From Gari tellinella (Eukaryota; Mollusca; Bivalvia; Cardiida; Psammobiidae), in the NCBI GenBank assembly GCA_922989275.2, contig OV277866.1, forward strand, positions 57,527,246 to 57,591,245: a stretch of DNA of 64,000 nt. Reading direction: 5' to 3'. This document shows, in pieces, positions 21,201 through 36,200 of the stretch; the stretch's first letter is position 1, and every line of letters begins with the position of its first letter. The notes below the pieces were generated by a model. That model was not told the origin of the DNA and searched no databases. It saw only the letters and a list, made by a program, of their open reading frames with translations. Made by a program: the position numbers and the translations under genes.

Positions 21201-24200
21201 CTGTTTGTAAAAGAAAAACTAGTTTGAGCGTAAACGCGTTTATCGGGAAAGAATAACAGATTCTCCACTGTATACATGTTACAGGGATAACGTGTAATCC
21301 GAGATTACGCGTAATCCCTGAGCATTTTAGGGAATTGATGAAATGTCCCTCTTTATCAAATAAATAGAATTGTATTATCATGTCATTTATTTAGGTTTAA
21401 AACGTCATGCTTTCTTGAAAGTTCTTGGTCTAATGAACGTTCATGCAAGGTTTCTCGCACAAGTGAATACAAATAAGTGCACAATGTGCATATAAGCAAG
21501 GACAATTGAAAAACCAAGACATCTATCGTGTTAATAGTTTAACAAAATATTTCATAGCGGGGTACTTGCCTTTGAACTTAATGAACTGAACTAGGTAAGA
21601 TTCATTACTTTAACCAAAAGTAACTGCCAAATATTTATAAAAAAAAACAACAACAAAAAGCTTCAAAATTACGCCTTATCCCTGGGAGATTTAGGGTTTT
21701 CGTGAAATCACTGATTTTTCTGTGATTTCACGTATTCCCTTATTACACGTAATCCCTTTAAAAATATATGTCAAACTTTTTAAACAGATTAAATCATATC
21801 ACGTGACATACAAATTTATGAACAATGTATAAATCTAAACAAAAAGAGGTCATATGTTTGAGATAAAAAAAAAGATAAAGGAGAAAAAAAATCCTCGGGT
21901 AGAATATGAGGAGAATGAATGCCTGTTTTGAAGTGATCCACGCTATTGGATCTTTGTTAATAACCCCTTACTCTACATTTCGCGGTAGTAATCGGTGTTT
22001 CGTAAAATGCTATTTCAATGTATTACTTATCCTGATTAAGATTCATGTGAAGCATTTGTATCCGTATTGTGTCATGTGGATGTCTAGAACAACCGAAGCA
22101 AAGCAAAAAGCTCCTTGCTGAACTTTCGACACAGCGCCCCTTTGCTCAGGCATCCATATGTCTTATACACCGAAAGCTCACTAAGGTTAAGGCGATGGCA
22201 CAGTTTGCATAATTATGTACATGTATATAACTTAAAGTAACAAAATAGTTATGCACAGCGGAACATATCATTATCATTGTTTCAGATTCTGCATCACAGA
22301 AACCTATTAGTAATAAGGTTCAGCTAGTTCTGCATTCGAACAAACAGAGTTGGAACGATGCTCAGGCAATATGTAGGAGTATTAGTGGAACATTATACAC
22401 AGAAGATTCCTACGAGAGGACGCTAGTTTTACGACATTACATGAACACTGACACCTATAGGTAAGTAATGTACTGAACCTTATTGTACAGTCGAGAAAAC
22501 GTTATTCTTTCCCAATAAACGCGTTTACGCTTAACGATCATTTCCTTTGCAAAGAGCTTGGAGCCAGATCAGACGCCGGGTAACCCGGTGTCTGATCAGG
22601 CTCCAAACTGTATGCCACTCATATTAAAGTTGAAAGTCAGAATTGTCTAAAAGTTGTAATTTTCTACATTTTACTGCGATGCGTTTGTGTTTAAACAGGA
22701 ATGAATCATGTTTTCTCCACTGTAATGTTCTCCTTGCATTGCTAACAGTGGAAAATACGTTATTATTTCTTTTTTAAATGCAAACGTAACGCAAAAACAA
22801 TGCACTTAAACGTAGAAAATGTAAATGTTTAGGGTTTGTCTTGTAATTCATTTTAATCTTAGAAGAAAACAGTTAGAAACTTATTTTAAGCCTCCATCTG
22901 TCTTTTATAGAATCAAGAAGCGGTCTGTTTAGTTGTCATACTGCACACCCGTTATCGTAATCCTATATTGTAGCGTTAACCCATTACCCCATAGCCTGTT
23001 TATAGTTTTGAAAATAGGTGACTACTTAAAGCAGGTTGAAAGTAAAGCAGAATGCGCCATGTGGCGCATTCTGCTTTACTTTCAGCCTGCTTTAAGCTTT
23101 TACCAGCTAGAATAAGGAAAGTATTAAATATGACACATATTCATTACGGTTTATATTGGAACTATTTTCTTCAGCGGATGAATAAAATGCATGTGCTAAA
23201 AGTCGCTTCTATAAGGGAAAGGGTTAATTATCGAAGTTCAACTGAATAAATACGGACATGAACGACTAATTCTCTAATTACCGATTTCGGATTGCAAATA
23301 AAGAAATATGGACAAGTCCGACCTAACCCATTCACTGCCATGACATAAAACTTAAACAATTGTCATCTGCTTCTATTTTCAAAAAATAATTTTTTTGGTA
23401 TTTTGACTTAAGACATATTGAAACGAGTGTCAAACAGTTTGGATCCTGACCAGATGCCGCGTTACGCGGCGTCTGATCAGGATCCATACCGTTTGCAAAT
23501 TACTACTGTACTCGGGGTTAGGCAGTGGAAGGGTTAATCGTACTCCAATCTTTGAAATTCAAATGTAGATATACGGACATGTCGAACTTACCCGAGTTCT
23601 ATTTACTCCATTTACGCCCAGAGGATTCTTCCATGTTTACATGTATATATTGGATTACATGCAGTCCATTTTTTATCAAAGGGATGCCTGGTCAAAATTT
23701 TCATTTTCACATTTTGTTTTATATTGAAAATCCTATCAGCAAACAATGTAGTAGACTCTGATCAGACACCGCATAATGCGACGTCTGATCATAGTCTACA
23801 CTGTTTGCCTATGTCCCATTTATGGGATCGTGGTCACAAATGGGTTACATGTAACTAATATAACTTGTAGTAATACGGACAAGTTCGAATAAAGCGGGCT
23901 ATACATTATTGAAATTCATCTGAAGAAATATAAGCAAGTTCGTCTAAAATGAGTTACAGTACCAAGTTTGACTCGCCTAAACAGGACTACCGCTGTATGT
24001 TTTGATAGACTCTTTTAATTTCAGGTCTTACGATTGCTGGCTCGGGTTGCACTTTCTAACGGCAGAGGCAAAGCACGGATGGACTAATTGTGAGTCAGTG
24101 ACTGCGAGCTCATACACCGTATGGAAGAATGGTAACTGGCCAACAGATGGCGCCTCCAAACAATGTGTCAATGTACACGACATGGCCAACTCCCACTGGC

Positions 24201-27200
24201 ATACGAAGGACTGCAGTGATTCCAAAACCTTTATTTGTGAAGTAAGAGGAGGTACGTATTTTATTGTAAGTCAATCTAGTAAAATATAAAACATTACTCT
24301 ATAAGCACATGTACAGTGGAGAAAACGTTATTCTTTCCCAAAAACCCGTTTACGCTAAAACTATTATTTCCAGTGCAAACAGCTTGGAGCCTGATCAGAC
24401 GCCGGGTTACCCGGCGTCTGATCAGGCACCAAACTATTTGCCACTCTAATGGAAATGAAAAGTCAGAATTGTCAAACAGTTGTCTTTTTCTACAGTCTAG
24501 TGTTTTGCGTTTGCGTTTCGTTTGCGTTTAAACGGGAAAGAAAAACAGATTCTCCACTGTACGTCTTTAATTTATTCCTCCATTATAGAAAATAGTTCCA
24601 CTTTGTACAGTCATGAATATGTACCACAAGACAAGCGCTCCCTCTCTACAACGACGCTTATTGGAGACAAAAATGTGTGCGTTGTTCGGAGGGAGTCGTA
24701 ATACGGAGGGAAATTGGCGTCTGATCTGAATTCAGGCTGTTTGTCACTCATCATTATGTTTATTTTCGGTCAAAATGTCCATTATGCGAATTTGAGGAAA
24801 CAGCAGACGACAATTTCAAACAGATACAATTGCAGCCGTGAAAAGGCTAGACATAATATTCTTATCTGGGGAACAGTGGCAAGCGTTGTTGTAAGGAGGG
24901 GTCGTTGTTAGGAGGTCTGTTATAGGGAGAGAGTACTGTACGTGTATTTTAAGTGTGCCGATTTTGTAAACTATTGGATTGTTGCTTTCTGCAACCGGAT
25001 TGTTTGCAATCAACAATTTCTAAAAGTACCATAGGCCTCGGTTATATCTATAATTGAACTATTTATATTGAAAAACGTAGGAACAAAACATGGCTTAATG
25101 GAAAGAGTATCATGAATAAGTTACCCAACACACGCTCATCGATGTTCTCCTCCTTCTGTATGTATTGCAGGATATTTATACTCTTTGCATGCTGGGTAAT
25201 ATTTTCCTCTGTAACAATTGTCATCTGATATTGTTTTTAAGTAGTTTTTTTTTCTCAATTTCCTTCTTTTTTTTTTTTAAAAAAAAATGTCAGCTTGTTG
25301 AACAAAATGGGATCCTGATGAGACGCTGAACTATGCAACGTCTCGTGTTGCTCCAAACCGTTTGCAAATGTAACCATTGCGGGACTTGTCCGCAGTTAGC
25401 ATTAAAAGAGGTAACACATTGCATGTGAATTTGTTAGAGCTTCTGCAAACAGTGTGGATCCAGATTAGACGTCGAATCAATCGGCGCCTCATTTTAAACT
25501 AATGTATTTAACACTCTGGTTATGTTTTCCGAAATATCATGCAGATATGTGGACGATAAGATATGTTGCAGACGACAAATTTTAGCACATGACAATTACT
25601 TAGATCGACATATGATAATACTACTAATACACTCGTAGATAGCGCGATTTAAAACGGCATGAAATGTATTTGCTTCTTTTACTCGTTTTAGCTAGTTAAA
25701 TACAGAAAAGGGTTAAAAACATAAACTTCGAATATTTCTTTGGGCCAAACGACTCTCTGAAGTTGATATGACGCAGGTATATAGTCATCCTCAAATATCC
25801 TAATTCTTCGTACCTTACAAAGTGTTGGTTAAAGATCGAAATTCGTGTTTATAGTAAATACTTTCTTTGACACAAGGATATTAAAAAACCCGCAGATCTT
25901 CGACTACAACCACTGGAACTAGCTGTACAGTTACATCTGAATTTAACTACACTAATTAAATGCTTCCTCTCTACAACACCCAGTTGGAGACATTACATGC
26001 GTTGTTCAAAGAGAGTTGTTGTAGGGAGGGAAAATGTATTGTATTGGCAAACGGTTTAAATCCAGATCAGACGCCACATAACAGGGTGTCTTATCTAGAG
26101 TCAAGTTGTTTGCAATGTGTCACTATGTCTTATTTGTCAAAATGTGACTTTGAGAAAAACAGCAGACGACAGTTTTAAGCAGACGGTATTGCAGCCGTAA
26201 AACAATAAGACATAAGTGTCTTATTTTTGGAACAGCGACAGGTGTTGTTGTGAAAAGGGAATCATGGTGTTCAGAGAGCCATTATGGAAAGAGGGTATTT
26301 TAACCCTTTGAACCCTAGTTCCGCATATTGGTGTCATTTTCAAACAGTGTACATGTGAAAAGTACACTTGTCCTGTGCAAACAGTGAAGACCCAGATCAG
26401 AGGGCTCCGAAAGGAGCCCTCTGATCAGGGTCTTCACTGTTTGTCATAATTTCAAACATTGACAGAAACGACCCTGAAAAGTCAGAAATCGACCAGACTA
26501 AAATGGAAACTGGAATTTTCCATTTAAAGTTTCAGGGAGGAAAGATTGAACTAATTTTTTGTTAAAAATTGTAGCTGAGTGTACTTTCACTTCTCTTGGC
26601 ATGGCTAAACCCGACATCACTGAGAGACTTCAACTTACAGAAGCCGATCTAGACTCTTGCAAGCGGGCATGTCTAACACGGATACAAAACGACAAAAATT
26701 GTTGGGCGTTGACGTGGAACTCGGCTGGCTCTACAAACAACTGCGTGCTGTTTTTTGACGATAACCCATTTGAAGTTACCTCATCTAGTGTAACGGCTGC
26801 TTCCGACCAAGAAGTTCTGGTTAAAGAGTGTTATGGTTGTAAGTAAAACTATCCGAAATCTGTTAGGTCCAATGAATAGTTTTCCAAACACTCTGAAATA
26901 TGCTCATTCACACTCATTATGGTGTAATCCAGTTATTGATGTACTCTGAAAAATCTTAATACGATTGAATTTATATACAGAACTTTCAAAACTCTCCCAT
27001 CAACAGCCAAAACCATTAAAAGTGTCCCTTCTAGGCTTTTTTGTGAATGAATGAATGAATGAACGACTTTATTTTACGAGGGTAACTCACTTAGTCAGGA
27101 GACTAATCTACCGTGAGGCCCTCAAACAAGCATTTCTTACAAATCATATAATTAACAATAATAACACGATCAATATAAACAATCAAAAACAATTAACAAG

Positions 27201-30200
27201 AAAATAACACTCTCTATATAAACAATAGGCAGGCATTTAGGCGTTCTCTGCAAATAGTGTATCTGTGGAGTACACTTGTCCTATGCAAACAGAGAAGACT
27301 CAAATCAGAGGGCTCCAAAAGGACTAACAGGAGTCCTCTGGCTAGGGTCTCCACTGTCTCATATTAGAATATATGGGCAAAAACAAACCCTAACTAGATC
27401 TATATGGTGTGCTAGGCTAAATTGGAAACTGGAATTGTCCATTTGAAGTTACAGGGGGGAAAGTTAAAGTCATTTAATCTATTATAATTTGAATTTAAAA
27501 ACAGTGGAGACATAGTTGAGAGAGCAAGTATTTAAATATTAGCCTGTCCGATTTGCTATTTTACTCCCGTTAATAACCAGCGAAGACTCGCAGCATCGTG
27601 TTGTGTCAAACAGTTTGTATCCAAACCAGACCTCAATTTATTCGATGTCTGTTATGGATCCAAACTTTGCAATATTGTTTGATTAATAATTAAGTTAGAT
27701 CTAAATCAGAATGTGTTTTAAGCTAGAACTTGCAAAAAGTATGTAAAAACCTAAAGTCAGTAAGGGTCAAACCCCTGAATTGAGTCCCAGACCGCTCCAA
27801 AGCACCTGATTGACCAGAGTTGAGACTTTGGCTCAAATCCGACCAACCAAACACTCGAGAACGAACCAAGACCCAACTCAAACCATACAAGCATTGACCC
27901 TGTTCACGTGGCCAATGACATATATTATGACCTCACGATACACTTTTGTGGGTCGTGACGTAACATCTGGTTCTCGTCTTTTAAGAAAAGCGTCACATAC
28001 TTACTGTGACGTCATAATGACAGTTTTGACGCGGAATGGAATGTGTTCCCACGGTCTTCTGTTTAGTTGAGTTGAGTATTATCGGGAGTTGAATTTCAAA
28101 ATATTTCAGATAAAAGTGTAAAAGTCAATAGTATCGACAAAGAAGCATATCTGCCGCAAATATACATAAATAGATAAACATGAAAAGCAGGGCTCCAGAC
28201 AAAAAGGAGTAAATCAATATTTTCATCAAGTTCTCTTTTATGTTTTTGAAAACAAATCCCATGGTGTGACCACTTATCAGAATCGTCTCAAGAGAGACGA
28301 TTCTAATTAGTAGTAACACACTTGAGTTTTGAAATTTTAGTCTTCAAAATATTTTAGTCTTCAAAATACTCCTTTTATCTAGATCCCTGAAAGCATTACA
28401 AAAATACAATGGTAAAACAATTTATATACAATGAAGTTTAATTTCGATGCCTCGCACTCTCTTAAATCGAAATTCCGGTTGAGACGAATTGGGTCATACA
28501 CCACAATGGTCTGACCGGGTAAATATTATAACAGTTTGAAGGCAGATTGGACACTGAGTAACTCGGCGTCTGATAAGGCTCCATGCAGTTTAAATAATTT
28601 TAAGTATTTGAGTCCGAACTAATTTTACGAGTCTATGGAAAAATCATGGTAACGATATTGAGTCTTATTGACCACTGTACATCAATAAATCATAGAATCA
28701 TGGTAACGATATTGAGTCTTATTGACCACTGTACATCAATAAATCATGGTAGAGGTGGTGGATTAATGGGTGAAAGAACTTATTTTAAGCGATAAATAAA
28801 TAAACACACTCTTCCGTTTTTAGAATAGTTATGTTTGGTTAAAATTTTAGTTCTGAGATTTCAGCCATCTTATAAAGTGTGTGGTAAAACTATCTAGAGT
28901 GTGCATATCGCGAATTGAATCTGGTATTTTTTTCCACATAGAAGTTCCTGAATATGATATACTTTCTTTGAACTGCTCAATTCTTGGTCGAGGGATGTTG
29001 TAATTGTAACGACTGGATGACCGTAGATATGCGTATAACTTTTGTTCTCTATCAAACATATTAGAAATATAACCAGGTACTAATCCTGACGAGACTTTAT
29101 ACATAAATTTTGCCTTTTGTAATATAATTTTTTCATTCAGTGTAAGGCAGTTCATTTTTTCCATTGCACTTGATACGTTGGTATATTCTATACCAAATAT
29201 AGTTTTACAAGCCCTCTTTTGTAGAATGCATAATTTATACAGATTTGTATTGTTAGTACCTCCCCAGACGACATTGCAAAAGTCTAAATGTGGTTGAATA
29301 TAGGATTTGTAGTATAGAATTCTAGCATGCAGGGGAAGATAAAATTTTATTCTAGATAAAAGCCAGAGGTTTGTTGAAATTTTCTTTTTAACTTTAAGAA
29401 CATGCTCATCCCATTTCAGATTTTCATTAATGTAAACTCCTAACAATTTTTCACCTTTAGATGAATTGAGTTCCAAATTTTTAAATCTTAGAGAAAGAGA
29501 TTTTTCAGAAAGCCTAGCTCGTCTCTGGGGAGTTGTAATCATCAGAACTTTTGTTTTTTGAGTATTGAGAACCATCCCATTAGCTGTGCACCAAGTTTCT
29601 AGTAGATTTAGGCAGTTCTGTAAATTAATTTCTACAGTTTGTTTTGAACGATGAATATCACATAAAGTTGTATCGTCTGCATACATATCAGTGCTGCACG
29701 TTGTATTAGACGTTATTAGAGGCAGGTCATTGATAAATATTAGAAACAACAAAGGACCTAGAATTGACCCTTGTGGTACGCCACATGTAATTTCTTGTTC
29801 CGATGACATTACACCATTTATATTTACCCTTTGTCTTCTCCCATATAGATATGATTTGAACCACTGAATTGCTTTTGCAGAACATTTATATATTTTAAGT
29901 TTCTTCAGCAATATATTATGATCAACAAGATCAAACGCTTTCTTAAAATCAACCATGATAACCCCAACAACATATCCATCATTTAATGCTTTAAGCCACT
30001 TATCAATTAAGTGTACTAGTGCGGTCTCACAGCTGTGATGTTTTCTGAATCCACTTTGCGTTTGCACGATAAGGTTGTAATGATTTAAATATGTGATAAA
30101 ACTATCATGAACATGTTTTTCTAAGATCTTAGATAGGGTAGGTAGGACAGAAATAGGTCTGTAATTATTAACGTCATGTTTGGAGCCAGACTTGAATAAT

Positions 30201-33200
30201 GGATTAACTTTTGCAGATTTCCATATATTTGGAAACGTATTTTGTGATATACTTTGATTAAGTATTTGATGAATTATTGGGTTTATAATACTGGCTGAAA
30301 GTTTTAAAAGCCTTGGGCCGATTTCATCTAAGCCTGTAGATTTTGATACATCGAGATTTGATAGCATCTTTTGTACTTTTGCTTTATTTATGAACGGAAT
30401 ATTGAAGAACATTGGCGCGGGGACTCGATTACTTACAAAATGTTTGACCTCACTGAAGTCTGAGAAAGGAATAGGTTCTTTCAGATTCGAAGCAATATTT
30501 GTAAAAAATGTATTGAAAAAATCTGATATTTTTTCAGAATTATTGATTTCCTCTCCATTGACTGTAAGTGTGCGAATGGAACTCCTATCTTGATTTGGCG
30601 TCCTAAATTCTTTAAATAACTTCCAGATAGTAGATGGGTCGTTTTGCCCCTCGGCAATTTTTCTTTCATAATTAGACTTTTTTGCTATGTTAATAAGGTG
30701 TGAAACTTTACTTCTATATATTCTGAAGTTGTTCATATCCTTTCTAGCTTTAAATTTATCCCTATCTTTCATTGCATCCATAATATCCCCATTCAACCAA
30801 TCCGGTTGGTGTGCCTTTTTAACCCTGTGTATTCTAATGGGCACATGTTTATCGATTATAGATGAGAAAGTGTTCATAAAAGAATGCAAAGATTCGTTGA
30901 CATCTGAATCTTGAATTAGAGAAGTCCAATTTACATTATTAATGTCCTCAAGAAATTCACGTTCTTTAAAGTTCTTGAACGATCTGTATTTTATTGAATA
31001 GTGGTTCATTTTTATATTCTTGCAATTAATTTTTCTGGAACAAAATATTGGATAGTGGTCACTTAAGCCTAGTTTCGGAACTGACGTTGATGAAACGTTT
31101 TGAAAATTATCAGAATATACATGGTCAATGAGAGTTTCGGAATTACAGCATTCACGAGTTGAACTATTGATAAGTTGTGTTAGACCTAAGGATGATGTAA
31201 AATTTAGCCAATCATAATTTACACGACCGTTATTCAAATCTTTATTAAAATCACCCAATAGCAAAAGTTCTTTATCCTCGGTCTGTGCGTTCTCTATATT
31301 AGTTTCAAAAGAATCTTTCCATGAAGATCTAGCTTCAGGGTGCCTATACAAAATGCAAAGTAAGAATGGTTTTGACTTCGGCTGTTTAATTTCAATCCAT
31401 ATGCTTTCTAAATCTGGGCATTCTAAATCTTCACGCCTAGTACAGTGTATGTTATCTCTTACATATATTAAAATACCACCACCTCTATTATCTGGTCGGT
31501 CTTTGCGAAAAGGAAGCTGAAAATTTCTAAGTGAAAAACTGGGAGTAGGGTGAATATCACTCAGTTTGGTTTCACTGATTCCAAATATATCAATCTTATT
31601 ACAAGACAAAAGGATTTGCAGATCATCAAATTTTGAACTTAAACCTTGTATATTTAAATGACCAATTATTAAACCATTTCCTTCCAGTCCTAAGCACTGT
31701 ATAGAGGGAGTGAGTGTACTATGGGTATTTCGAGAACCTTTTTCAGCTTTCTTGCAAAGACAATATTTAGATCTACATTTGCTACATATTTCTAAAGAGT
31801 AAGAATTATTTGGTAACTCTAATACGGCATCATTGCCGCGGCCCTATGCCATTGTCCAACAGCGACCTTGTTTGTGACCATTTTTGCCACATGACCAACA
31901 GGTAACTGGTGAGCGGTGTCTACAACTGAAAGTTTCATGGTTGGTTTCTCCACATTTCATGCATTTTCGAGAACTTTGAGAAATGTTAACTAAATGTCTG
32001 CTGGGATCACTCCTGAAGAAGTGTCCACCTTGGCGTCTTGCACTGGTAGGAACAAATACAACTGTGTTAAAGTCCTTCACAATCTCTATTGTATTGTTGA
32101 TAGTCCCGAGGATTCTCTTAACACCTGATGAAGATGGGTGGATCATGTCGTTTTGGTTCAAATATCTCATGCAGATCAGACCTTTTTGGTCGTGGAAAGC
32201 ACTGAAAATGTCGATAAAATCAATACCATGATGTGCGCAAAGACGTTCAATGATGTCGTTGATAGGATTAACGTCAGTATCATATCTGGGGGCGATTTTA
32301 CACAGGATAACTCTCACACTAGGGTTAGCTACCTTCAGTACGGCCACGAACTGGTCATAGTGTTCTTCAATGAGTTCCATATCTGTCTGGTTGGCGATAT
32401 CATTTCCACCTACATAGACAATAATTGTGTCAAACATGGAAATGTTAAATAGTTGGACTTCAGCCAACAATGACTTAATGGTTGCGCCGGGTTTACAGTG
32501 CTTGTGGATGTTAAATTTTAACCCTTTTGGGTTTACTTTGTTTATTATTGAACTTCCCACAGTGTGGAGTGAACACTTTTCTATATTTCTATCATTTTCA
32601 AATGACAATTATTAATTAAATTTTGTTCTTACAGAGGAGAAAGCGTTATTCTTTCCCAACAAACGCGTTTATGCTATAACTGTTATTTGCATTGCAAACA
32701 GTTATATTTCGTTTACGTTTAAACGGGAAAGAATAACTTTTTTCCACTGTACCTGAGTTTCTCTAAATGCTAGTTCCGTCTATTCCTGCGCGTCTTAAGA
32801 TACGGTATAACAGTAATTGGCTAGAATTGTTACATCTGGGATATTTTTTAACAGAGGATGTTTTCCAGAGGATATTTTGATAAGTTGCACCGGTAACCCT
32901 GATAAAATGATATTCACCCTTTAGTGTGTATCGGCTGAAGTTAGATTGTTAAATAAACGGGTATAATTTATTGCTGTTACATGTGTATGGCGTTTCAATA
33001 TCGTTAATAAAGAGACAGGCAACTGAAAATAACAAGGAAAGCAGGTAAAAGGTTTTTGTAATTTAATTTTTTGAGTTTTTGATTACATATCGGTATGGTT
33101 CTTTTAGATTTACAGAAAGCATTTGACACTGTTGGTCATAAAATCCTATTAACCCTTTACCTCATAGCCTGTTTACAGCTTTGAATACAGGTGACCACTT

Positions 33201-36200
33201 AAAGCAGGTTGAAAGTAAAGCAGAATGTGCCTTAAGGCACATTCTGCTTTACTTTCAGCCTGCTTTAAGCTAAAATCTGCTAGGCTATATAAAATATTTG
33301 TAATAGTAATTGTTCATGAGGGTATAAACTGGAACTATTTTCTTCAGCGGAGGAATAAACTAAATACGCTAAAAGTCGCTTCTATAAGGGAAAGGGTTAA
33401 TGAAACTTGAAGCTTTAGGTCTACATTCTAGCGCTCTTTTTTGGTTTAGATCTTATCTGTCTTGTAGAAAACAGTGTGTTGATATTTCAGGGATACTATC
33501 CACAGAAGCCTCTATTGAATATAGTGTTCCACACGGTTAAATTCTTGGTCCATTGTTGTTTGTAATTTATGTAAATGATCTTTCAGCTATTGTCAAGGAC
33601 AAGATTTTACTGTATGCTGATGATACTTGCATTCTTGTCACTGGAAAGTGTAAGTCTGATATTGGAAATGGCCTTACTCGATCTCTAGAATTGGTGGGAG
33701 CTTGGATGTTAGATAACAAACTATCTTTGAACCTAGGCAAGACAGGGTCTATTTTATTTGGTTCAAAACCAAAAGTTTTTTTGAATTAAATATCAAATGT
33801 AATGGAATTAGTATTTCATATTCTAGTTCTGTTAAATACTTGGGTGCAGTTTTAGATCAGGCACTTTCTTGTGAAAATATTGCTAAATCAGTCATTGGCA
33901 AAGTTAATTCCAAATTAAAATTTCTTTACAGGAAAAACTAATTCCTTACAATGCACACCAGAAATTCCTTGTTATGTCTCTAATTCAATGTCATTTTGAC
34001 CATGCCTGCTCTTTCTGGTACCCTGGGCTAGCCAAATACTATACACATAGGCTTCAAACATCACAAAATAAGGTCATTAGGTTTGTTCTTGGTTTAGATA
34101 GTAGATCGCACATTGGCAAAGAACAGTTTACTTGTCTGAATTGGTTGCCTGTGTCCAAAAGGGTTGAACAGATTATGCTATGTCATGTTCACAAAATTAG
34201 ATACGGTTCTGTCCCTGATTACTTAAGTGATAATTTAAACTTTTGAATTATGTTCATAACCGTAACACAAGATCAAGTTAAGTTGCTAGTCTAATTGGAG
34301 ATTTTTCTAATGTGACTTTTTCTAATACTGGGCGGTTTGCGAAACCCAAGGTACGTGGTTTTGGTGAAAAAGCATTTGCTTGGCACGGTATTGAGTCTGG
34401 GAATAGTCTCCCACAGTATTTAAGAGACATCACTGACAATTTGAGGTTTAAACTGTCCACCAAGAAACATATTTTAACTACAATATAAAGTTTTTGAGGT
34501 GCAGTATTTTCAGTATTGTAAGTATGATTCTTCTTGATGGTTGTGTTTCAGTGAATTCAATTCATTGAGACAGGACCATTGGGAAAAATCATTTAACTGT
34601 ATAATTTTATTTACTCAAACTTTCATGACTTTGTGTATGTTCCCTAATATATATTTACAGATTAATATATTAAATTTTTATGAAACCAACTCTATTTTAT
34701 ATCAAATTGTCATATCTTGTATACGACAGATTGATTGATATTTTATTTATTCAATTTTTTTGTAAATCTGGGTAAAGTTCTGTTTCTTGTAGGACCTTTT
34801 AAATTATCTCAACACGGCATATATTGTGCAATAACTTCCGTTTATGGTCATTTAATTTATTGAGTGTAATACATATAATTATTCTTATGTTGGTAATATC
34901 ATAATTAGTTTGTGATAAGAAGTCTACATATGTCTTTCAAGTATAATACATAATTTAACTAATGAAATAAGTGATATTTTCATAAACTATGTGATATTGA
35001 AAACTTGCTAAATATTTCCATATCATTAAATTATTATTTTGTTTATGTAATCAATGCATGGCTTTCATGGATCTGCCACTAGTATCGGGGACCACAATGG
35101 AAATAAGGGAAAATACATTTTCCCTTTTTTGTGCAATCCTTGGTATTGGTGAGCATATCTTGTGCATTTTCATGTATATGCATTATTTTGTTATAGTTTT
35201 CATTATATGTGTATGCATTTGTATTGCCATGTTATGCCACTGTTGCCAAAATAAAATCAATCAATCAATCAAATTAAAACTACCAATACCTTAGTGAAAA
35301 TGCCTACATTTAGCTTCCATTTCATATTATAAAGAGAAGCAAGGTTCTTTGCATCTTTCATTAGATCTGGATCCAAACTGTTTGACACTCGTCTTTAGGT
35401 TTATTTACTTAAAGAATGTATAAATCTAAATTTAACAAACTCTGCAGACGACAATTTCAAAGCAGACGACGTCACCGCAGGATAAGGGTTAAATAGGTCC
35501 ATGGTGTTGAAAGAGTTATTTCCCTTGTTACACGTGTAGTTGTATATTCATTATACAATATATTTATCGATGGCAAGTTTTTAATTGTGAGGTTGTGGAA
35601 CAGGGTTTATATTTTATGTACACTGTTCGTCTTTATAGGTGAATATAGGAGATAAGTGTGAGGTTGGGCGCCCCTAAACCCAGGTTTAACCCCCAGTGGT
35701 AGTTAATGATTAATTTATAATTAATTATTGATTGCTACTGACCGTACCAAGGCGGGCTCCTATGTTCACTTTGCTTTATGTTTGTCTTGCGTGTTGTTTT
35801 CTATTTAGTGTGTAGATGAAGGAATGGGAGTGTGCGTGTGTGTGTGTGTGTTTGTTATGGTATGACTGTGTGTGTGTTCTGCTTGAGAGGTGGGTGTATT
35901 GTTTGTGTTGCGTTTCCTGCTTTAGTCTTTCGTAATTATTCAATAATGCAAACGGTCAACACTCGTTCATGTGAATTACATGTCACAATATTTAATACAC
36001 ATTTAGAAAAAACAATGGTAAGAACTGATTTTTAGATATTGACAATTATCCTAACATGATTTGCAAACAGTTTAAAGCCTGGTTAGACGCCGGGTTATCA
36101 TAAACCTGGCTGAAAAGTAATTTCAAAAGCAAATAATGCTTGAGTGTATACGCGTTTATTGTAAAAGCAACTATCTGTTCTTAGAGCTCTTCGGAAATCT

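Larger units (their letters stand above)
23229..23999. mobile_element. Decayed M2-like sequence split by P3 and P2
   Basis: Segments 23229-23336, 23538-23605 and 23849-23999 carry ATCGAAGTTCAACTG, ATACGGACATGTCGAAC, GGACAAGTTCGAATAAAGCG and similar M2-type motifs. They end near ACCGCTGTA. Confidence 0.45.
28790..32620 (-). mobile_element. LINE with esterase ORF1, 5'-truncated, ORF2 intact
   Basis: Two long frames on the minus strand, ORF1 (32608-31844) and ORF2 (to 28847), sit in the same reading frame with one TAG between them. The 3' end carries TTTATTTATTTA (28793-28806). The 5' side stops in ORF1 next to an M1 at 32632. The domain set points to a CR1/L2/Jockey-like clade; the exact clade would need a tree. 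It lies inside the last intron of the lectin gene in antisense orientation. Confidence 0.85.

Noticed and set aside
23970..24250. Lectin exon as an independent single-exon gene
   Set aside because: It starts at a perfect acceptor and ends at a donor in matching phases with its neighbours, and has no signal peptide of its own.
27810..28070. 86-codon frame as a gene
   Set aside because: No signature, no splice context. It lies in the lectin intron.
30390..32615. Plus-strand frames across the LINE
   Set aside because: Antisense shadows of ORF1 and ORF2.
35832..36035. 67-codon Cys/Val-rich frame
   Set aside because: Its first part is the translated TG microsatellite.
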